Source: Bifidobacteriaceae bacterium
GTDB lineage: Bacteria; Actinomycetota; Actinomycetes; Actinomycetales; WQXJ01
Direction of reading: 5' to 3'
Assembly: GCA_031270825.1 (NCBI GenBank)
Contig: JAISXH010000045.1
Location: forward strand, 1-53,918
Length of the DNA: 53,918 bases
Both the position numbers and the translations under genes were made by a program. Position 1 is the first letter of the stretch; each line of letters opens with the position of its first letter. Below are positions 35,003 through 44,632 of this stretch, in pieces. The notes under the pieces are model-generated. The model was not told where the DNA came from, ran no database searches, and saw nothing but the letters and a program-made list of their open reading frames with translations.

Positions 35003-35719
35003 ATGGACGGGCCAACGGCCTTGGGCCCCGAAGCGGCCAAACGGCTGCTGGAGGGGCTCGGCGCCGCGCTGGACCCGGAATTCCTGGTCCTAGCCCTGAC
35101 CCACCGTTCGTTCGCCCATGAGGCCGGCGGCATCCCCACCAACGAGCGGTTGGAATTCCTGGGCGACTCGATCCTCGGCCTGGTTGTGACCGAGCATCTC
35201 TACCGCACCCACCCGGACCTGCCGGAAGGCGACCTCGCGAAGATGCGCGCCGCCTCGGTGTCGCAGCGCGCCCTGGCGCGAGTGGCGCGCGCTATGGAGA
35301 TCGGGCCGTACATCTTGCTCGGACGAGGCGAAACCGCCACCGGCGGCGCCGACAAAGACTCGATCCTGTCTGACACGCTCGAAGCCCTGCTTGGCGCGGT
35401 CTATTTGAGCCATGGCCTGGACGCCACGCGACAGGTCGTGCTCCGGCTGCTCGGGCCCACTTTGGATCGGGCCGCCAAGTTGGGCGCCGGCCTGGACTGG
35501 AAGACTTCGCTCCAAGAATTGGCCGCCGCGCTGGGCATGACGCCGGTCGAATACCAAGCCGACGGCGCCGGTCCGGATCACGCGCGGGTGTTTGAGGCGG
35601 TGGTGGTGGTCGCCGGCAACGAGTGGGGGCACGGCGCCGGCACCTCGAAGAAGCTGGCCGAGCAGCGCGCCGCCGAGGACGCCTATCGGCGCTTGAACGC
35701 CGCCTCGGACGCCGGCTGA
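35003..35719 (+). CDS. rnc: ribonuclease III
   Basis: Cuts double-stranded RNA, including rRNA precursors. 238 residues. The signature NERLEFLGD is at 47-55 with catalytic-site Glu51 and Asp55; the second pair Asp124/Glu127 lies in [12 protein letters not shown]. The double-stranded RNA-binding domain covers about 165-235 ([19 protein letters not shown], and [19 protein letters not shown]). The ATG at 35003 is preferred; upstream codons in the same frame overlap rpmF and are not RNase III-like. Confidence 0.96.
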   Translation: MDGPTALGPEAAKRLLEGLGAALDPEFLVLALTHRSFAHEAGGIPTNERLEFLGDSILGLVVTEHLYRTHPDLPEGDLAKMRAASVSQRALARVARAMEIGPYILLGRGETATGGADKDSILSDTLEALLGAVYLSHGLDATRQVVLRLLGPTLDRAAKLGAGLDWKTSLQELAAALGMTPVEYQADGAGPDHARVFEAVVVVAGNEWGHGAGTSKKLAEQRAAEDAYRRLNAASDAG

Positions 35720-35777
35720 TCAGTTTTTCCCGTAGCTAAAAGGCCCCGCTCGCTTGGACTGGCTTCGCTGGTCACGC

Positions 35778-35783
35778 TAGGGT
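35778..35783 (+). promoter_or_regulatory. -10 element for the response regulator gene
   Basis: TAGGGT ends 7 bases before the GTG start. Confidence 0.45.
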
Positions 35784-35790
35784 TGGCGAC

Positions 35791-36453
35791 GTGCAAGGAA
35801 GCGACCTCGAACCTAGACCTCTCAGCCAGATCAACGTCATGATCGTGGACGACCATGAAGTGGTCCGCCGGGGCATAGCCGAAGTGGTGGAACGCTCCGA
35901 CGGCATGCGGGTGGTGGCCGAAGCCGGCTCAGTGGCTGAGGCGTTGCGCCGGGCAGTGTTGGTGGGCCCCCACGTCATCTTGGTTGACCTGCGGCTACCC
36001 GACGGCACGGGCATCGATTTGATGAAGCAACTGCGCACCGCCGCGCCGAACGCGCGCCCGGTGGTGTTGACGTCGTTTGACGACGATGACGCTTTGGCCG
36101 CGGCGCTCGAGGTAGGCGCCGCCGCCTTCTTGATCAAATCGGTTCGCGGCGCTGAGATCGCCGATGTAATCCGAGCGGTCGCCCAGGGGCGCACCCTGCT
36201 GGACGAGCGGACCTTGACTCGGCGCCGCGCCGACCATGAGGACCCCACCGCCGACCTCACTCCTTCGGAGCACAAGGTGTTGGCGCTGATTGGCGAAGGC
36301 CTGTCGAACCGCGAGATCGCGGAGCGCCTGGGCGTGGCCGAGAAGACGGTCAAGAATCACATCACATCGCTGCTGGCCAAGATGGGGCTGCAGCGCCGCA
36401 CCCAGGTGGCGGCGTGGGTGGCGGCCAAGGAATCCAGTTCCTGGCGCGCCTAA
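35791..36453 (+). CDS. NarL/FixJ (DevR-like) response regulator
   Basis: 220 residues: a receiver domain with acidic pair Asp20/Asp21, phospho-acceptor Asp66 (VDLRLPDG), Thr94 and Lys116 (LIKSVRG), followed by a LuxR-type helix-turn-helix (about 150-215, LTPSEHKVLALIGEGLSNREIAERLGVAEKTVKNHITSLLAKM). This layout, including the RTQVAAWVA ending, is that of DevR/DosR regulators, which control hypoxia and nitric-oxide responses in mycobacteria. The histidine kinase gene at 36566 is the obvious partner but is read toward it, so the two are separate transcripts. Target genes cannot be read from the sequence. Confidence 0.92.
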   Translation: MQGSDLEPRPLSQINVMIVDDHEVVRRGIAEVVERSDGMRVVAEAGSVAEALRRAVLVGPHVILVDLRLPDGTGIDLMKQLRTAAPNARPVVLTSFDDDDALAAALEVGAAAFLIKSVRGAEIADVIRAVAQGRTLLDERTLTRRRADHEDPTADLTPSEHKVLALIGEGLSNREIAERLGVAEKTVKNHITSLLAKMGLQRRTQVAAWVAAKESSSWRA

Positions 36454-36565
36454 GCCCTGATCCGCCGGTCCCCACCCGGCGCCACTTGGCGGCGCTCGCC
36501 ACGACCGTTATCGGTGGGCCGAGGCTCAACAAGGCGCAGACCCAGAGGCGTGAAAGCTTCGCCGG

Positions 36566-38248
36566 TCAGCTCAGCGGCGCGATCCATTCGAGGCGGGTGC
36601 CCCGGCCGGTCAGGCCAGGGCCGGCCGTGAACAAACCGCCGCGCGCGAGCGCCCGATCGGCCAAGTTCGACAAACCCGACTGACGGGCGCGTCCGCCAGG
36701 CAACCCGGCGCCATCGTCCTCCACCACCACTGTCACCTGGCCGGGCCGCCCGTCCGGCGAACCAGGCGAAACCAGCGAGACGGTGACCGTGACCGAGGCG
36801 GCCTTGGCGTGGCGGCCGGCGTTGGACAGGCCCTCGCGGACCACCGCCACCAGGTCATCCGCCAACGAGTGGGGAACTAGGGCATCGGCGGCGGCGACGT
36901 CCTGGTCGGTGGGCGCGGATGCCCGCCCGTCTATCAGGAGCACCAGCGACGGGGCGAAACCGAGCAGGGCCCGGGCGGCCGAGGACTCGTGGCGCAGACG
37001 TTCGGCGATTGGCTCGTCTGTGCCGGGGCCGCGCAGATGCGACACGATCGCCCGAATCTCCCGGACGGTTGAGTCAATCGAATCAAGTGCGCTGGTCAGC
37101 GTCTTGACCAGGCCCTCAGGTTCGACTCCGGCGGCGGCCGCCTGGCGGGCTGACTCAAGCCTCATGCCGGTGGCGAAGAGCTGCTGGATGGCCAGATCGT
37201 GAAGGTCGCGGGCGATCCGCTCGCGTTCGGAGACCAACGCCGACAGGTCGGATGTGTGCCGGGCCTCGGCCAGGACCAAGGCCAACGCCGCCTGCGAGGC
37301 GAAGGATTCGGCCGTGGTCAGGTCCGCCTGGTCAAAGGAGGCGGAGCCCTTTTCGCGCAGCAGCAGCATCACGCCGACCGACCTGCCCGAGGTGCGCATC
37401 GGCGCGTACAGGGCCGGCCCGTATTCGCGCAGTTGGGTCACCCGCAGGGTGTAGGCGCTCGCCAGCGAGTCGACAATCATGCCGATTCCCTCGGTCAAGA
37501 CGGTGTGGGAGCGCCCGTCGAGCGGCATCCTGGTGCCGACCAGTTTGTCCGCCCCGGTTCCCTCCGCGATTTCGATGATCAGCTCGTCGCCGACGGATGG
37601 CAGGATCAAGGCCGCCGTGGCCGCCCCGGCCACCTCCTTGGCCTGCGAAGCGATGACGGTTAAGGCCTCTTCTTCCTCAACGCCGGACAGCAGCATGGTG
37701 GTGATGCCCTGGCCGGCGGCCAGCCAGCTTTCGCGCCGTTGCGAAGCTTGGTAGAGCTGGGCGTTCTCGACCATCACGCCGGCTGCGGTGGCCAGGGTGG
37801 ACACCGCCTCGGCATCCGCTTTGGTGAACCCGCCCGGCTTGTTGATCAGATAGACATGGGCGAAGACCGTGTGGCGCACCCGCACGGGCACTGCCAGCAG
37901 ATTGTCGACCAGCAGTTCCGCGTCCGGCGGCAAACCGACCAGCGAGGCGGGCAGTTCGTCCAGAATCAGCGCCTCGTGGGTTGGGATGCGCGCCATCAGC
38001 GTCATGGCGCGCCGGAATTGCCCCAGTTCGGCCGCCAACCCAGGGTCGGCGCCGAAAGTGTAAAAACGTTCGTCGATGCCGCGCCCGTCAAGCACGTTGA
38101 CGGCGGCGGCGGGCGCTCCGGTCAACTTGGGCGCCGCTGCCACCAACTCTGTCAGCACTTCGGCCAGGTCGAGCCGCCGCGACAGCGAAACGACCGCTGC
38201 CAGCAATTCTGGTTCGGAATCGGTCAAGCCTGGGCGCATACGGTCCAT
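36566..38248 (-). CDS. GAF-domain sensor histidine kinase (DevS/DosT-like)
   Basis: 560 residues without membrane segments: a first GAF domain (about 15-150), a second GAF domain (about 180-330), a HisKA_3 dimerisation helix with the phospho-acceptor His350 in RERIARDLHDLAIQQLF, and a HATPase domain (about 455-558) with VREGLSNAGRHAKA and VEDDGAGLPGG. The order GAF-GAF-HisKA_3-HATPase is that of DevS/DosT, whose first GAF binds haem; I cannot confirm a haem ligand here. Its ATG overlaps the cydC stop by one base (TAATG), so it is translated as the third gene of a cydD-cydC-kinase operon. Confidence 0.9.
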   Translation of the reverse strand: MDRMRPGLTDSEPELLAAVVSLSRRLDLAEVLTELVAAAPKLTGAPAAAVNVLDGRGIDERFYTFGADPGLAAELGQFRRAMTLMARIPTHEALILDELPASLVGLPPDAELLVDNLLAVPVRVRHTVFAHVYLINKPGGFTKADAEAVSTLATAAGVMVENAQLYQASQRRESWLAAGQGITTMLLSGVEEEEALTVIASQAKEVAGAATAALILPSVGDELIIEIAEGTGADKLVGTRMPLDGRSHTVLTEGIGMIVDSLASAYTLRVTQLREYGPALYAPMRTSGRSVGVMLLLREKGSASFDQADLTTAESFASQAALALVLAEARHTSDLSALVSERERIARDLHDLAIQQLFATGMRLESARQAAAAGVEPEGLVKTLTSALDSIDSTVREIRAIVSHLRGPGTDEPIAERLRHESSAARALLGFAPSLVLLIDGRASAPTDQDVAAADALVPHSLADDLVAVVREGLSNAGRHAKAASVTVTVSLVSPGSPDGRPGQVTVVVEDDGAGLPGGRARQSGLSNLADRALARGGLFTAGPGLTGRGTRLEWIAPLS

Positions 38249-40215
38249 TATGGTCTGTCAGCCGGGCGGTCCCCAGACCGCTGGTCCCCAGACCGCTGGT
38301 CCCCAGACTGCCGGGCGTTAGGCGCTGGCTTTGTTGGCGGGTGGCCGGGCCGAACCATGCCGAGGGCGCCGTCGGCCAGGCGATAGACGCGGTCGGCCGG
38401 CGCCAGAGTGTCTTCCTGGTGCGAGACCACCATGATGCCTCTGCCGGCGGCGCGGGCGGCGGCGATCAACTCGGCGGTCAAGGCCCGGCCCGCGGCCGCG
38501 TCGAGATGCTCGGCCGGCTCATCCAGAAGAACGTATTGGGCCGGGCTGACCAGCGCGCGCGCCAGCAATAGCCGCCGCCGCTCGCCGCCGGAAAGCGACG
38601 CCGCGCCGGAGTCGAGCAGGGTGTCGATGCCGTCTGGCAGCGCCCGCAGCCAGGCGCCCAGGCCAACCCGCTCCAGGACCGCGACACCCTCCTGGCGCGT
38701 CAGCGGGCCTTTGGCCACGCGCAGGTTCTCCAACACGGTGGTGGCGAAGATGTGGGCGTCTTCGGCGATGAAGGCCACTGTCTCCGCCCTGGCTTCGGAG
38801 GTCAGGTCGAACAGTGCCGCGTCCCCGACTGTGGCGCCGCCCGCTTGTGGTTCGATCAGGCCGGCCAGGGCGGTCAAAAGGGTCGTCTTTCCTGATCCGG
38901 ACGGGCCGACCAGGCCAATCGCCTCTCCTGGCGCCAAGCGCAGGTCAATCCCGGAGACAACCGGGCGGCCCTCCTGCCAACCCGCAGTCAGGCCCTTGGC
39001 CTCCAGCGCGCCTTCGGGAGCATGATCGTTGCGCCAACGCTTGGCCGAGGGTCGGCTGGTAGGCGAGTGTCCGGCATCGGACAACGCCACAATCCGGGCG
39101 GCGGCGGCCCGGGACTTGTAAACCTGGGCGGCGGCGGCGGGCAGGCCCGCCACCGACTCAAAGGCGGCCAGGGGCATCAGGACGATCACTGCCACCTCGG
39201 TGGCGGTGATGGCGCCGGCGTGCCAGGCTGCCGCAGACAGCACCAGCGTCAGAATCAAGGCCAGGCCGGTGCCGATTTCAGTCAGGCTGGCCGCGAGGGC
39301 AGACGGTTTGGCGACGGCGTCGGTGGCGGTGGCGAGGCGCTTCTCTTGGGCTTTGAGATCCGACATGGCCCGCCCGAATTGGCCGCCCACCCTCAGTTCG
39401 GAGGCGTTCTCAATGATCCCCAGACATGAGGCCGAGACATCGGCACGGGCCGCCGAGGCCATCGACTCGGACAGCCGGGCCGCCCGGAAGGTCGCCGCCG
39501 GACCACCCACCGCCACCAGGGCCAGGCAGGCGAAGACGGCCAACCCGGCCACGGGCAGGAAGGCGGCCACGGCCGCCGCCGAACCGATCATCAGCACAGC
39601 GGCCACCGCGGCGGGGATGATTCCCCGAACCACCAGATCGCCGACATCGTCGATGTCGGCGCCAACGCGGGCCAGCACGTCCCCGCGTTTGAAGGCGGCG
39701 GCGCCCGCTCCGGTCCCGGCGGCCATGCGCTCGTAGAGCCGGACGCGGAGGTTGGTCATGCCATTCAAGGCCACCCGGTGCGCGGTCAGGCGTTCTATGT
39801 AACGCGAGACGCCGCGAGTGATGCCGAAGGCGCGCACCCCCACCACGGCGACCTGCAGCGAGAGGACCGGCGGCATTTGCGAGGCCCGCACAATCAGCCA
39901 GGCCGAAGTGCCGGCCAGGGCCACAGAGGCGGCCTGGGTCAGGGCGCCGAAGAAAACAGCGGCGAGCAATTGACCCGTTTTCAGCCCGGTCAGAGCGACC
40001 GCTCGTCGCAGCGGGCGCCGGACGGCCGGAAGGGTGTTCGGGTCTGGACCGGTCGGGGCGGTCCTGGGTTCGGCGGCGGCCGCAGTCGAAGTGGCTGTGG
40101 CCGAAATCGCCGTGGACGAAGTGGACGCAGCCGCCTTAGGAGTCGACTTCGCCGCCGCGCCGGCGGTCGGGTGGGCCTCTGGCCCGCGGTCCGGCGCGCC
40201 CGTTCGCCGGCTCAT
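38248..40215 (-). CDS. cydC: ABC transporter CydC (cytochrome bd biogenesis, thiol exporter half)
   Basis: Half of the CydDC ABC exporter needed to assemble cytochrome bd oxidase, which exports cysteine and glutathione (or binds haem) in E. coli. About 655 residues. After a low-complexity Ala/Thr/Ser-rich start of about 70 residues comes a six-helix membrane domain (AVFFGALTQAASVALAGTSAWLIVRA, RGVSRYIERL typical of CydC). The ATPase has Walker A VGPSGSGKTTLL, LSGGERRRLLLARAL and VLLDEPAEHLD. I start at 40215, where ATG overlaps the cydD stop by four bases; the longer frame upstream is antisense to cydD. The C-terminus carries a 15-bp triple repeat (QRSGD units). Confidence 0.92.
   Translation of the reverse strand: MSRRTGAPDRGPEAHPTAGAAAKSTPKAAASTSSTAISATATSTAAAAEPRTAPTGPDPNTLPAVRRPLRRAVALTGLKTGQLLAAVFFGALTQAASVALAGTSAWLIVRASQMPPVLSLQVAVVGVRAFGITRGVSRYIERLTAHRVALNGMTNLRVRLYERMAAGTGAGAAAFKRGDVLARVGADIDDVGDLVVRGIIPAAVAAVLMIGSAAAVAAFLPVAGLAVFACLALVAVGGPAATFRAARLSESMASAARADVSASCLGIIENASELRVGGQFGRAMSDLKAQEKRLATATDAVAKPSALAASLTEIGTGLALILTLVLSAAAWHAGAITATEVAVIVLMPLAAFESVAGLPAAAAQVYKSRAAAARIVALSDAGHSPTSRPSAKRWRNDHAPEGALEAKGLTAGWQEGRPVVSGIDLRLAPGEAIGLVGPSGSGKTTLLTALAGLIEPQAGGATVGDAALFDLTSEARAETVAFIAEDAHIFATTVLENLRVAKGPLTRQEGVAVLERVGLGAWLRALPDGIDTLLDSGAASLSGGERRRLLLARALVSPAQYVLLDEPAEHLDAAAGRALTAELIAAARAAGRGIMVVSHQEDTLAPADRVYRLADGALGMVRPGHPPTKPAPNARQSGDQRSGDQRSGDRPADRP
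38268..38312 (-). repeat. 15-bp tandem triplication at the end of cydC
   Basis: Three consecutive 15-base units of the form GGTCCCCAGACCGCT (plus strand), the last with changes at its end, encode SGDQR-type pentapeptides at the cydC C-terminus, right before the kinase start. Confidence 0.85.
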
Positions 40216-41900
40216 GGGAGCGCCTCGCTGAACGCGGTTGATCGCACGGCGACGGCCTGATGGGCCTGGCTGAGCAGCGACGGCCGGTGCGCCACCAGTA
40301 GGACTGTTCGGCCCTGGCGGTGCAAGGCGGCGATCGACTCCAAGATTCGCGCCTCGGTGGCCGGATCGAGGTGTGCGGTCGGCTCGTCCAAGATCACCAA
40401 CGGCCGGTCTGACCAGAACGCCCGCGCCAATGCCAACCGCTGGCGTTGGCCGACCGACAGGCCGACGCCGCCCTGGCCGATCAGAGTGTTCCAACCTTGG
40501 GGCAATTCGTCCACGACTGTGTCGAAAGCGGCGGCGCGAGCCGCCTTGGCGACTTCGGGGGTCACCGCAGGCGTCGAATCGTAAACTTCCAACAGATTCT
40601 GGATGACCGTGCCCGGCAGCAGAACCGGCCGCTGAGGCGCCCAGGCGATCTGCTCCCACCAACTGGCCGGGTCGATCTGCGTCAACTCGACCGCCTCGCC
40701 GTCTGCCGTTTCGACCAGCACTCGGCCTTGGTCGGGACGGGTCAACCCCAGGAGCACCTCGACCGCGGTTGACTTGCCCGCCCCGTTCGGGCCGGTCAGG
40801 GCCGTCAACGAACCCGGTTCGAGGCGGAAACCAAGGTCGGCCGGCGCCAGGTAGTCGCGGCCAGGTGCCTTGACGGAGACATCCTCGAACACAATGGCGG
40901 CGCTCGCCAAGTCCGGTGCCGGCGTCTGGCCGACCACAGGCAACGGGATCGCCAGCAGTTCGAAGGCCCGGTTGGAGGCGGCGACGCCGTTGGCAGAGGC
41001 GTGGAAATGCGCTCCCACGTTGCGTAGCGGCAGGAACAGCTCCGGCGCGATCATGATGATGGCCAGGCCGTCGACCAGGGCCATGTGGCCGGCTTGGAGC
41101 CTCAAACCGACCGAGACCGCCACCAGCGCCACCGACAGGGTGGCGATCAGCTCAAGGGCGGCGCCGGACATGAATGCGATTCGGACGGTCCCGAAAGTGG
41201 CCTTTTGGTGCGCCTGGGAAAGGCGCCGCACACGCCTGGCGGGGCCTTTCTCCCGTCCCAGCGCTTTCAGCGTGGGCAATCCTGTGATCAGGTCCATCAC
41301 CTGGGCGCCCAGGCTGGTCATGGTGCGCAGCTGACGGGCCGAGTAGGCCTCGGTCAACCTCCCGATCAAGACCATGAAAACCGGGATCAGCGGGATGGTG
41401 ACGAACATGATGACGGCCGCGATCCAGTCCACGAATCCGGCCACGATCAGCAGGATCGGCGTCACCGTGACAACCATCAGCAACTGTGGCAGATAGCGGG
41501 TGAAATAGGGCTCCAGCGCGTCCAGGCCCCGCGTCACTAGCTGGGCGGCCTTGGCGGCGCCGTCTTCGGCCTGCGCTCTAGGCCCCAGCGCCACCACATG
41601 GTTCAAGACGGCGCCACGCAGTTCCGCGATCGTGTCGATGGCCGCCCGGTGGGCGAACCGTTCTTGCGTCCAGGCCGCCGCCACCCGCACGCTCACGATC
41701 ACCGCCACCGCGATCAGTCCGTTCCGGAGCCATCCCGGGCTGGTCTGACCGCCCGATGCCAGGGTGCCCACCAGCCGCGCCACCACCATGGCCTGGAAGA
41801 CGACAGCCACGGACATGACCACGCCGAGCGTTGCAGTCAGGATCATGTAGTTGCGCGCGGCACGAGCGCGCCTAATCAGCCTTGGATCGAGGGGCTTCAT
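40212..41900 (-). CDS. cydD: ABC transporter CydD (cytochrome bd biogenesis)
   Basis: The other half of CydDC. 562 residues: six membrane helices (from TLGVVMSVAVVFQAMVVARLV to about 290, with DLITGLPTLKALGREKGPARRV typical of CydD), then the ATPase with Walker A LTGPNGAGKSTAVEVLLG, LSVGQRQRLALARAF and LVILDEPTAHLD. The ATG at 41900 follows a TAGGAT element (41910-41915) at leaderless spacing. It is the first gene of cydD-cydC-kinase. Most actinobacteria keep cydAB directly upstream; here pncB lies upstream, so the oxidase genes, if present, are elsewhere. Confidence 0.93.
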   Translation of the reverse strand: MKPLDPRLIRRARAARNYMILTATLGVVMSVAVVFQAMVVARLVGTLASGGQTSPGWLRNGLIAVAVIVSVRVAAAWTQERFAHRAAIDTIAELRGAVLNHVVALGPRAQAEDGAAKAAQLVTRGLDALEPYFTRYLPQLLMVVTVTPILLIVAGFVDWIAAVIMFVTIPLIPVFMVLIGRLTEAYSARQLRTMTSLGAQVMDLITGLPTLKALGREKGPARRVRRLSQAHQKATFGTVRIAFMSGAALELIATLSVALVAVSVGLRLQAGHMALVDGLAIIMIAPELFLPLRNVGAHFHASANGVAASNRAFELLAIPLPVVGQTPAPDLASAAIVFEDVSVKAPGRDYLAPADLGFRLEPGSLTALTGPNGAGKSTAVEVLLGLTRPDQGRVLVETADGEAVELTQIDPASWWEQIAWAPQRPVLLPGTVIQNLLEVYDSTPAVTPEVAKAARAAAFDTVVDELPQGWNTLIGQGGVGLSVGQRQRLALARAFWSDRPLVILDEPTAHLDPATEARILESIAALHRQGRTVLLVAHRPSLLSQAHQAVAVRSTAFSEALP

Positions 41901-41909
41901 CAGTGCCTG

Positions 41910-41915
41910 ATCCTA
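41910..41915 (-). promoter_or_regulatory. -10 element for cydD
   Basis: TAGGAT on the minus strand ends 9 bases before the ATG. Confidence 0.4.
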
Positions 41916-42203
41916 CCGGCCAGGTCGGGTTGGGCTAACCAGTGAGGCACAGTCCGTCCGCCATTTCTCCGCCATTTCTTCGCCTTTGGCTCTCTGCTCC
42001 GTCTGCCCGATGCCGCCGCCGTCCGCCCGGCGGTCATCTCATGTTCCCGACGCATACGGAGCCGTGGCTTGCTGGAAGGTGTCGACTTCGACGGTTGGCT
42101 GGTCGGACCGGATCCAATGGGTTGCAGAATGTCGAATTCGACGATTCGGGACTGACAACCCCGGGCCGACGACCCGGAAGGACAGACCCGTCGCCGGGAT
42201 TGG
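41916..42203. other. intergenic region upstream of cydD with twin palindromes
   Basis: No gene seen. It holds GTCGACTTCGAC at 42081-42092 and the perfect palindrome GTCGAATTCGAC at 42131-42142, exactly 50 bases apart, about 180-240 bases before cydD and close behind the end of pncB. Confidence 0.5.
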
Positions 42204-43544
42204 CTAGGCGCCGGCGCCGTCGAGGACGTTGGACACGGTGGTGCGAATGGCCGGCTCGCCTTCGGACAGACGCCACCCGGCCGGTGGCAGTTCGTCCCGC
42301 GAAGCCAGGTGCCTGGCCCGGGCGGCGGGCAGGCAGGCGCCGCCAGCTCGCGCCCAATCGGTCTGCCCGTGATCGATGTAGCCGATCTGCAGCGGCCGCA
42401 GCCCGTAAGCCTCTGGCGCGACCGGATGAACGGCCGGTCCAGTCAGGATGACTTCCTCTTCGGCGATGCCCGAGTCATCGATTCTGCGCCCCGCCCACTT
42501 GGCGCCGCCGACGGTCGACTTTCCCCCCGATGATCGTTTCTCCACGGGCTCGAGTCTGCCGCCGGCGCCTTCGCGCGCGACCAGTTTGTAGATCATCTCT
42601 GCGGTCGGGGCGCCCGAGCCGGTGACCAGCTTGGTGCCGACGCCGTAAGAATCGACCGGCGCCGCCGCCAGCGCGGCGATGGCGTATTCGTCCAAGTCCG
42701 AGGTGACGGTGATGTTGGTTCCGGTGGCGCCCAGGGCGTCGAGCTGTCTGCGAACGGCCCGTGCCAGGTTCGGCAGATCGCCCGAATCGAGCCGCACCGC
42801 CCGCAGCGCCGGACCGGCCAATTCGACCGCCAGGTTGACGGCCTGACGGATGTCATAAGTGTCGACCAATAGGGTCGTGGCCGCCGTTTGGGCGGCTAGT
42901 TGAGCGGCGAAGGCCTCGCGTTCGGAGTCGTGAACGAGCGTGAAGGCGTGGGCGGCGGTGCCAATGGTGGGAATGCCCCAGCGCCGTCCCGCCTCGAGCA
43001 GCGAAGTGCCCGCGAATCCGGCCACATAGGCGGCGCGCGCCGCTGCGGCCGCGGCCTCCTCATGCGTGCGCCGGGCGCCCATCTCCAGACAGGGCCGATC
43101 TCCGGCCGCCCCGGTCATGCGGGACGCGGCCGAGGCGACCGCGCAGTCATGATTCAGAACCGAGAGTATGAGCGTCTCCAGGATCACGCATTCGGCGAAG
43201 GTGCCGTCAACGGTCAGCACCGGCGATCCCGGGAAGTAGACCTCGCCTTCGGCGTAGCCGCTGATCGAGCCTGTGAACCGGTAAGAGGCCAGCCATTCGG
43301 CCGTGGCCGGGGTGACCGTGCCGGATTCGACCAGCCATTCCAGCGAGCCGTCAGGCGCGTCGAAGCTGAGGGCTTCCAGCAATTCCATCAAGCGGCCGGT
43401 TCCCGCCACCACGCCGTAGCGCCGCCCGTGCGGCAGACGGCGCGCGAACACCTCGAAGACCGACCGCCGTCCAGCGGTTCCGTCCATCAGCGCCGCCTCT
43501 AGCATTGTCAGCTCGTACTTGTCGGTCAGCAGCGCCAGGCTCAT
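42204..43544 (-). CDS. pncB: nicotinate phosphoribosyltransferase
   Basis: First step of the Preiss-Handler NAD salvage route: nicotinate plus PRPP gives nicotinate mononucleotide. 446 residues. Family landmarks are [15 protein letters not shown] at the start, [35 protein letters not shown], the conserved [12 protein letters not shown] with the phosphorylatable-type His region, [39 protein letters not shown] and [12 protein letters not shown] Ser/Gly-rich stretch ([19 protein letters not shown]) follows the usual YKLVA strand. ATG at 43544 with a TAGACT element 8 bases upstream. Divergent from murI. Confidence 0.95.
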   Translation of the reverse strand: MSLALLTDKYELTMLEAALMDGTAGRRSVFEVFARRLPHGRRYGVVAGTGRLMELLEALSFDAPDGSLEWLVESGTVTPATAEWLASYRFTGSISGYAEGEVYFPGSPVLTVDGTFAECVILETLILSVLNHDCAVASAASRMTGAAGDRPCLEMGARRTHEEAAAAAARAAYVAGFAGTSLLEAGRRWGIPTIGTAAHAFTLVHDSEREAFAAQLAAQTAATTLLVDTYDIRQAVNLAVELAGPALRAVRLDSGDLPNLARAVRRQLDALGATGTNITVTSDLDEYAIAALAAAPVDSYGVGTKLVTGSGAPTAEMIYKLVAREGAGGRLEPVEKRSSGGKSTVGGAKWAGRRIDDSGIAEEEVILTGPAVHPVAPEAYGLRPLQIGYIDHGQTDWARAGGACLPAARARHLASRDELPPAGWRLSEGEPAIRTTVSNVLDGAGA

Positions 43545-43552
43545 GGAGCCTC

Positions 43553-43558
43553 AGTCTA
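43553..43558 (-). promoter_or_regulatory. -10 element for pncB
   Basis: TAGACT on the minus strand ends 8 bases before the pncB ATG. Confidence 0.45.
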
Positions 43559-43681
43559 TTGGCCGGCTCTGGCGCCAATGATCGGCGGCGCCAGCGCCGG
43601 CGCCGCCAGCGCGGCACGCGCCGTCGGGGCGAACGGTGGTCGCGGTCGGTTGGTCGGCGCTGCTGGCGTCACCGGCTCGGT

Positions 43682-43687
43682 TACCCT
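43682..43687 (+). promoter_or_regulatory. -10 element for murI
   Basis: TACCCT ends 6 bases before the GTG start of murI. Confidence 0.45.
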
Positions 43688-43693
43688 GGGAGC

Positions 43694-44632
43694 GTGAGTG
43701 ACGCGCCGATCGGGATTTTCGACTCCGGCCTGGGCGGGTTGACCGTCGCCCGCGCGGTGTTGGATCAGCTGCCCGGCGAATCGGTCCTCTATCTTGGGGA
43801 CACGGCCCACACGCCCTACGGCCCCAGACCGATCGCCGAGGTTCGGGCCCTCGCCCTGGCGGCCCTTGACCGACTGGTTGAGTCGGGTGTCAAATTGCTG
43901 GTCATCGCCTGTAACACGGCATCGGCGGCGGTGCTGGCGGATGCGCGCGAACGCTACGAACAAGGCCGGGGCGTGCCTGTGGTGGAAGTCATCCGGCCGG
44001 CCGTGCGCCGAGCCGTCGGCGTGACCCGCTCTGGCCGGGTCGGGGTGATCGGCACTCGCACCACCATCGAATCCGGCGCCTACCATGACGCTTTCGCGGC
44101 CGCGCCACACCTGCGACTGACCGCTCAGGCTTGCCCGCTCTTGGTCGAACTGGTCGAAGCCGGATCGACATCCGGGCCGGAAGTCATCGCGGCGGCCCGC
44201 CGCTACCTGGCTCCCCTCCAGGCCGCCCGAGTCGACACCGTGGTCTTGGGCTGCACCCACTACCCACTGCTGACCGGCGCTCTGTCCTATGTCATGGGGC
44301 CGGAGGTGACCTTGGTGTCATCGGCCGAGGAGACCGCCAAGGACGTGTTCGCGCGGTTGGTCGCGGGCGGTCTGCTGCGGCGGGGAAGCACGCCGCCCCG
44401 ACATCGTTTCTGTTCGACCGGCGACAACCGATCGTTCGCCCGCCTGGCCCGCCGATTCCTTGGCCCGGAGACGCCGACCTGGGAAAGCGCCGATCAGACC
44501 CTGCCTGGAGGCATCCCGACGGTGGCTTTGTCGGCCGCGCCCCAGGCAACGACCGCAGTCGCGGCGACGACCGGCGCTGTTCCATCCCCAGACCCACAGG
44601 CCGACCAGGACCGGGTGGCGGTGGGCAGATGA
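43694..44632 (+). CDS. murI: glutamate racemase
   Basis: Makes D-glutamate, the MurD substrate. 312 residues. Active-site cysteines are Cys73 (ACNTAS) and Cys187 (LGCTHYPLL); the N-terminus [38 protein letters not shown] and the middle [13 protein letters not shown] are typical. A tail of about 40 residues rich in Ala, Thr and Pro extends past the normal end. The GTG start at 43694 matches the family and sits 6 bases after a -10 element; the frame upstream to 43505 is antisense to the pncB start. The stop overlaps the next gene by four bases. Confidence 0.95.
   Translation: MSDAPIGIFDSGLGGLTVARAVLDQLPGESVLYLGDTAHTPYGPRPIAEVRALALAALDRLVESGVKLLVIACNTASAAVLADARERYEQGRGVPVVEVIRPAVRRAVGVTRSGRVGVIGTRTTIESGAYHDAFAAAPHLRLTAQACPLLVELVEAGSTSGPEVIAAARRYLAPLQAARVDTVVLGCTHYPLLTGALSYVMGPEVTLVSSAEETAKDVFARLVAGGLLRRGSTPPRHRFCSTGDNRSFARLARRFLGPETPTWESADQTLPGGIPTVALSAAPQATTAVAATTGAVPSPDPQADQDRVAVGR

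Noticed and set aside
36454-36565. response regulator and kinase as a standard DevRS operon
   Set aside because: The genes converge tail to tail on opposite strands; the kinase is coupled to cydC instead.
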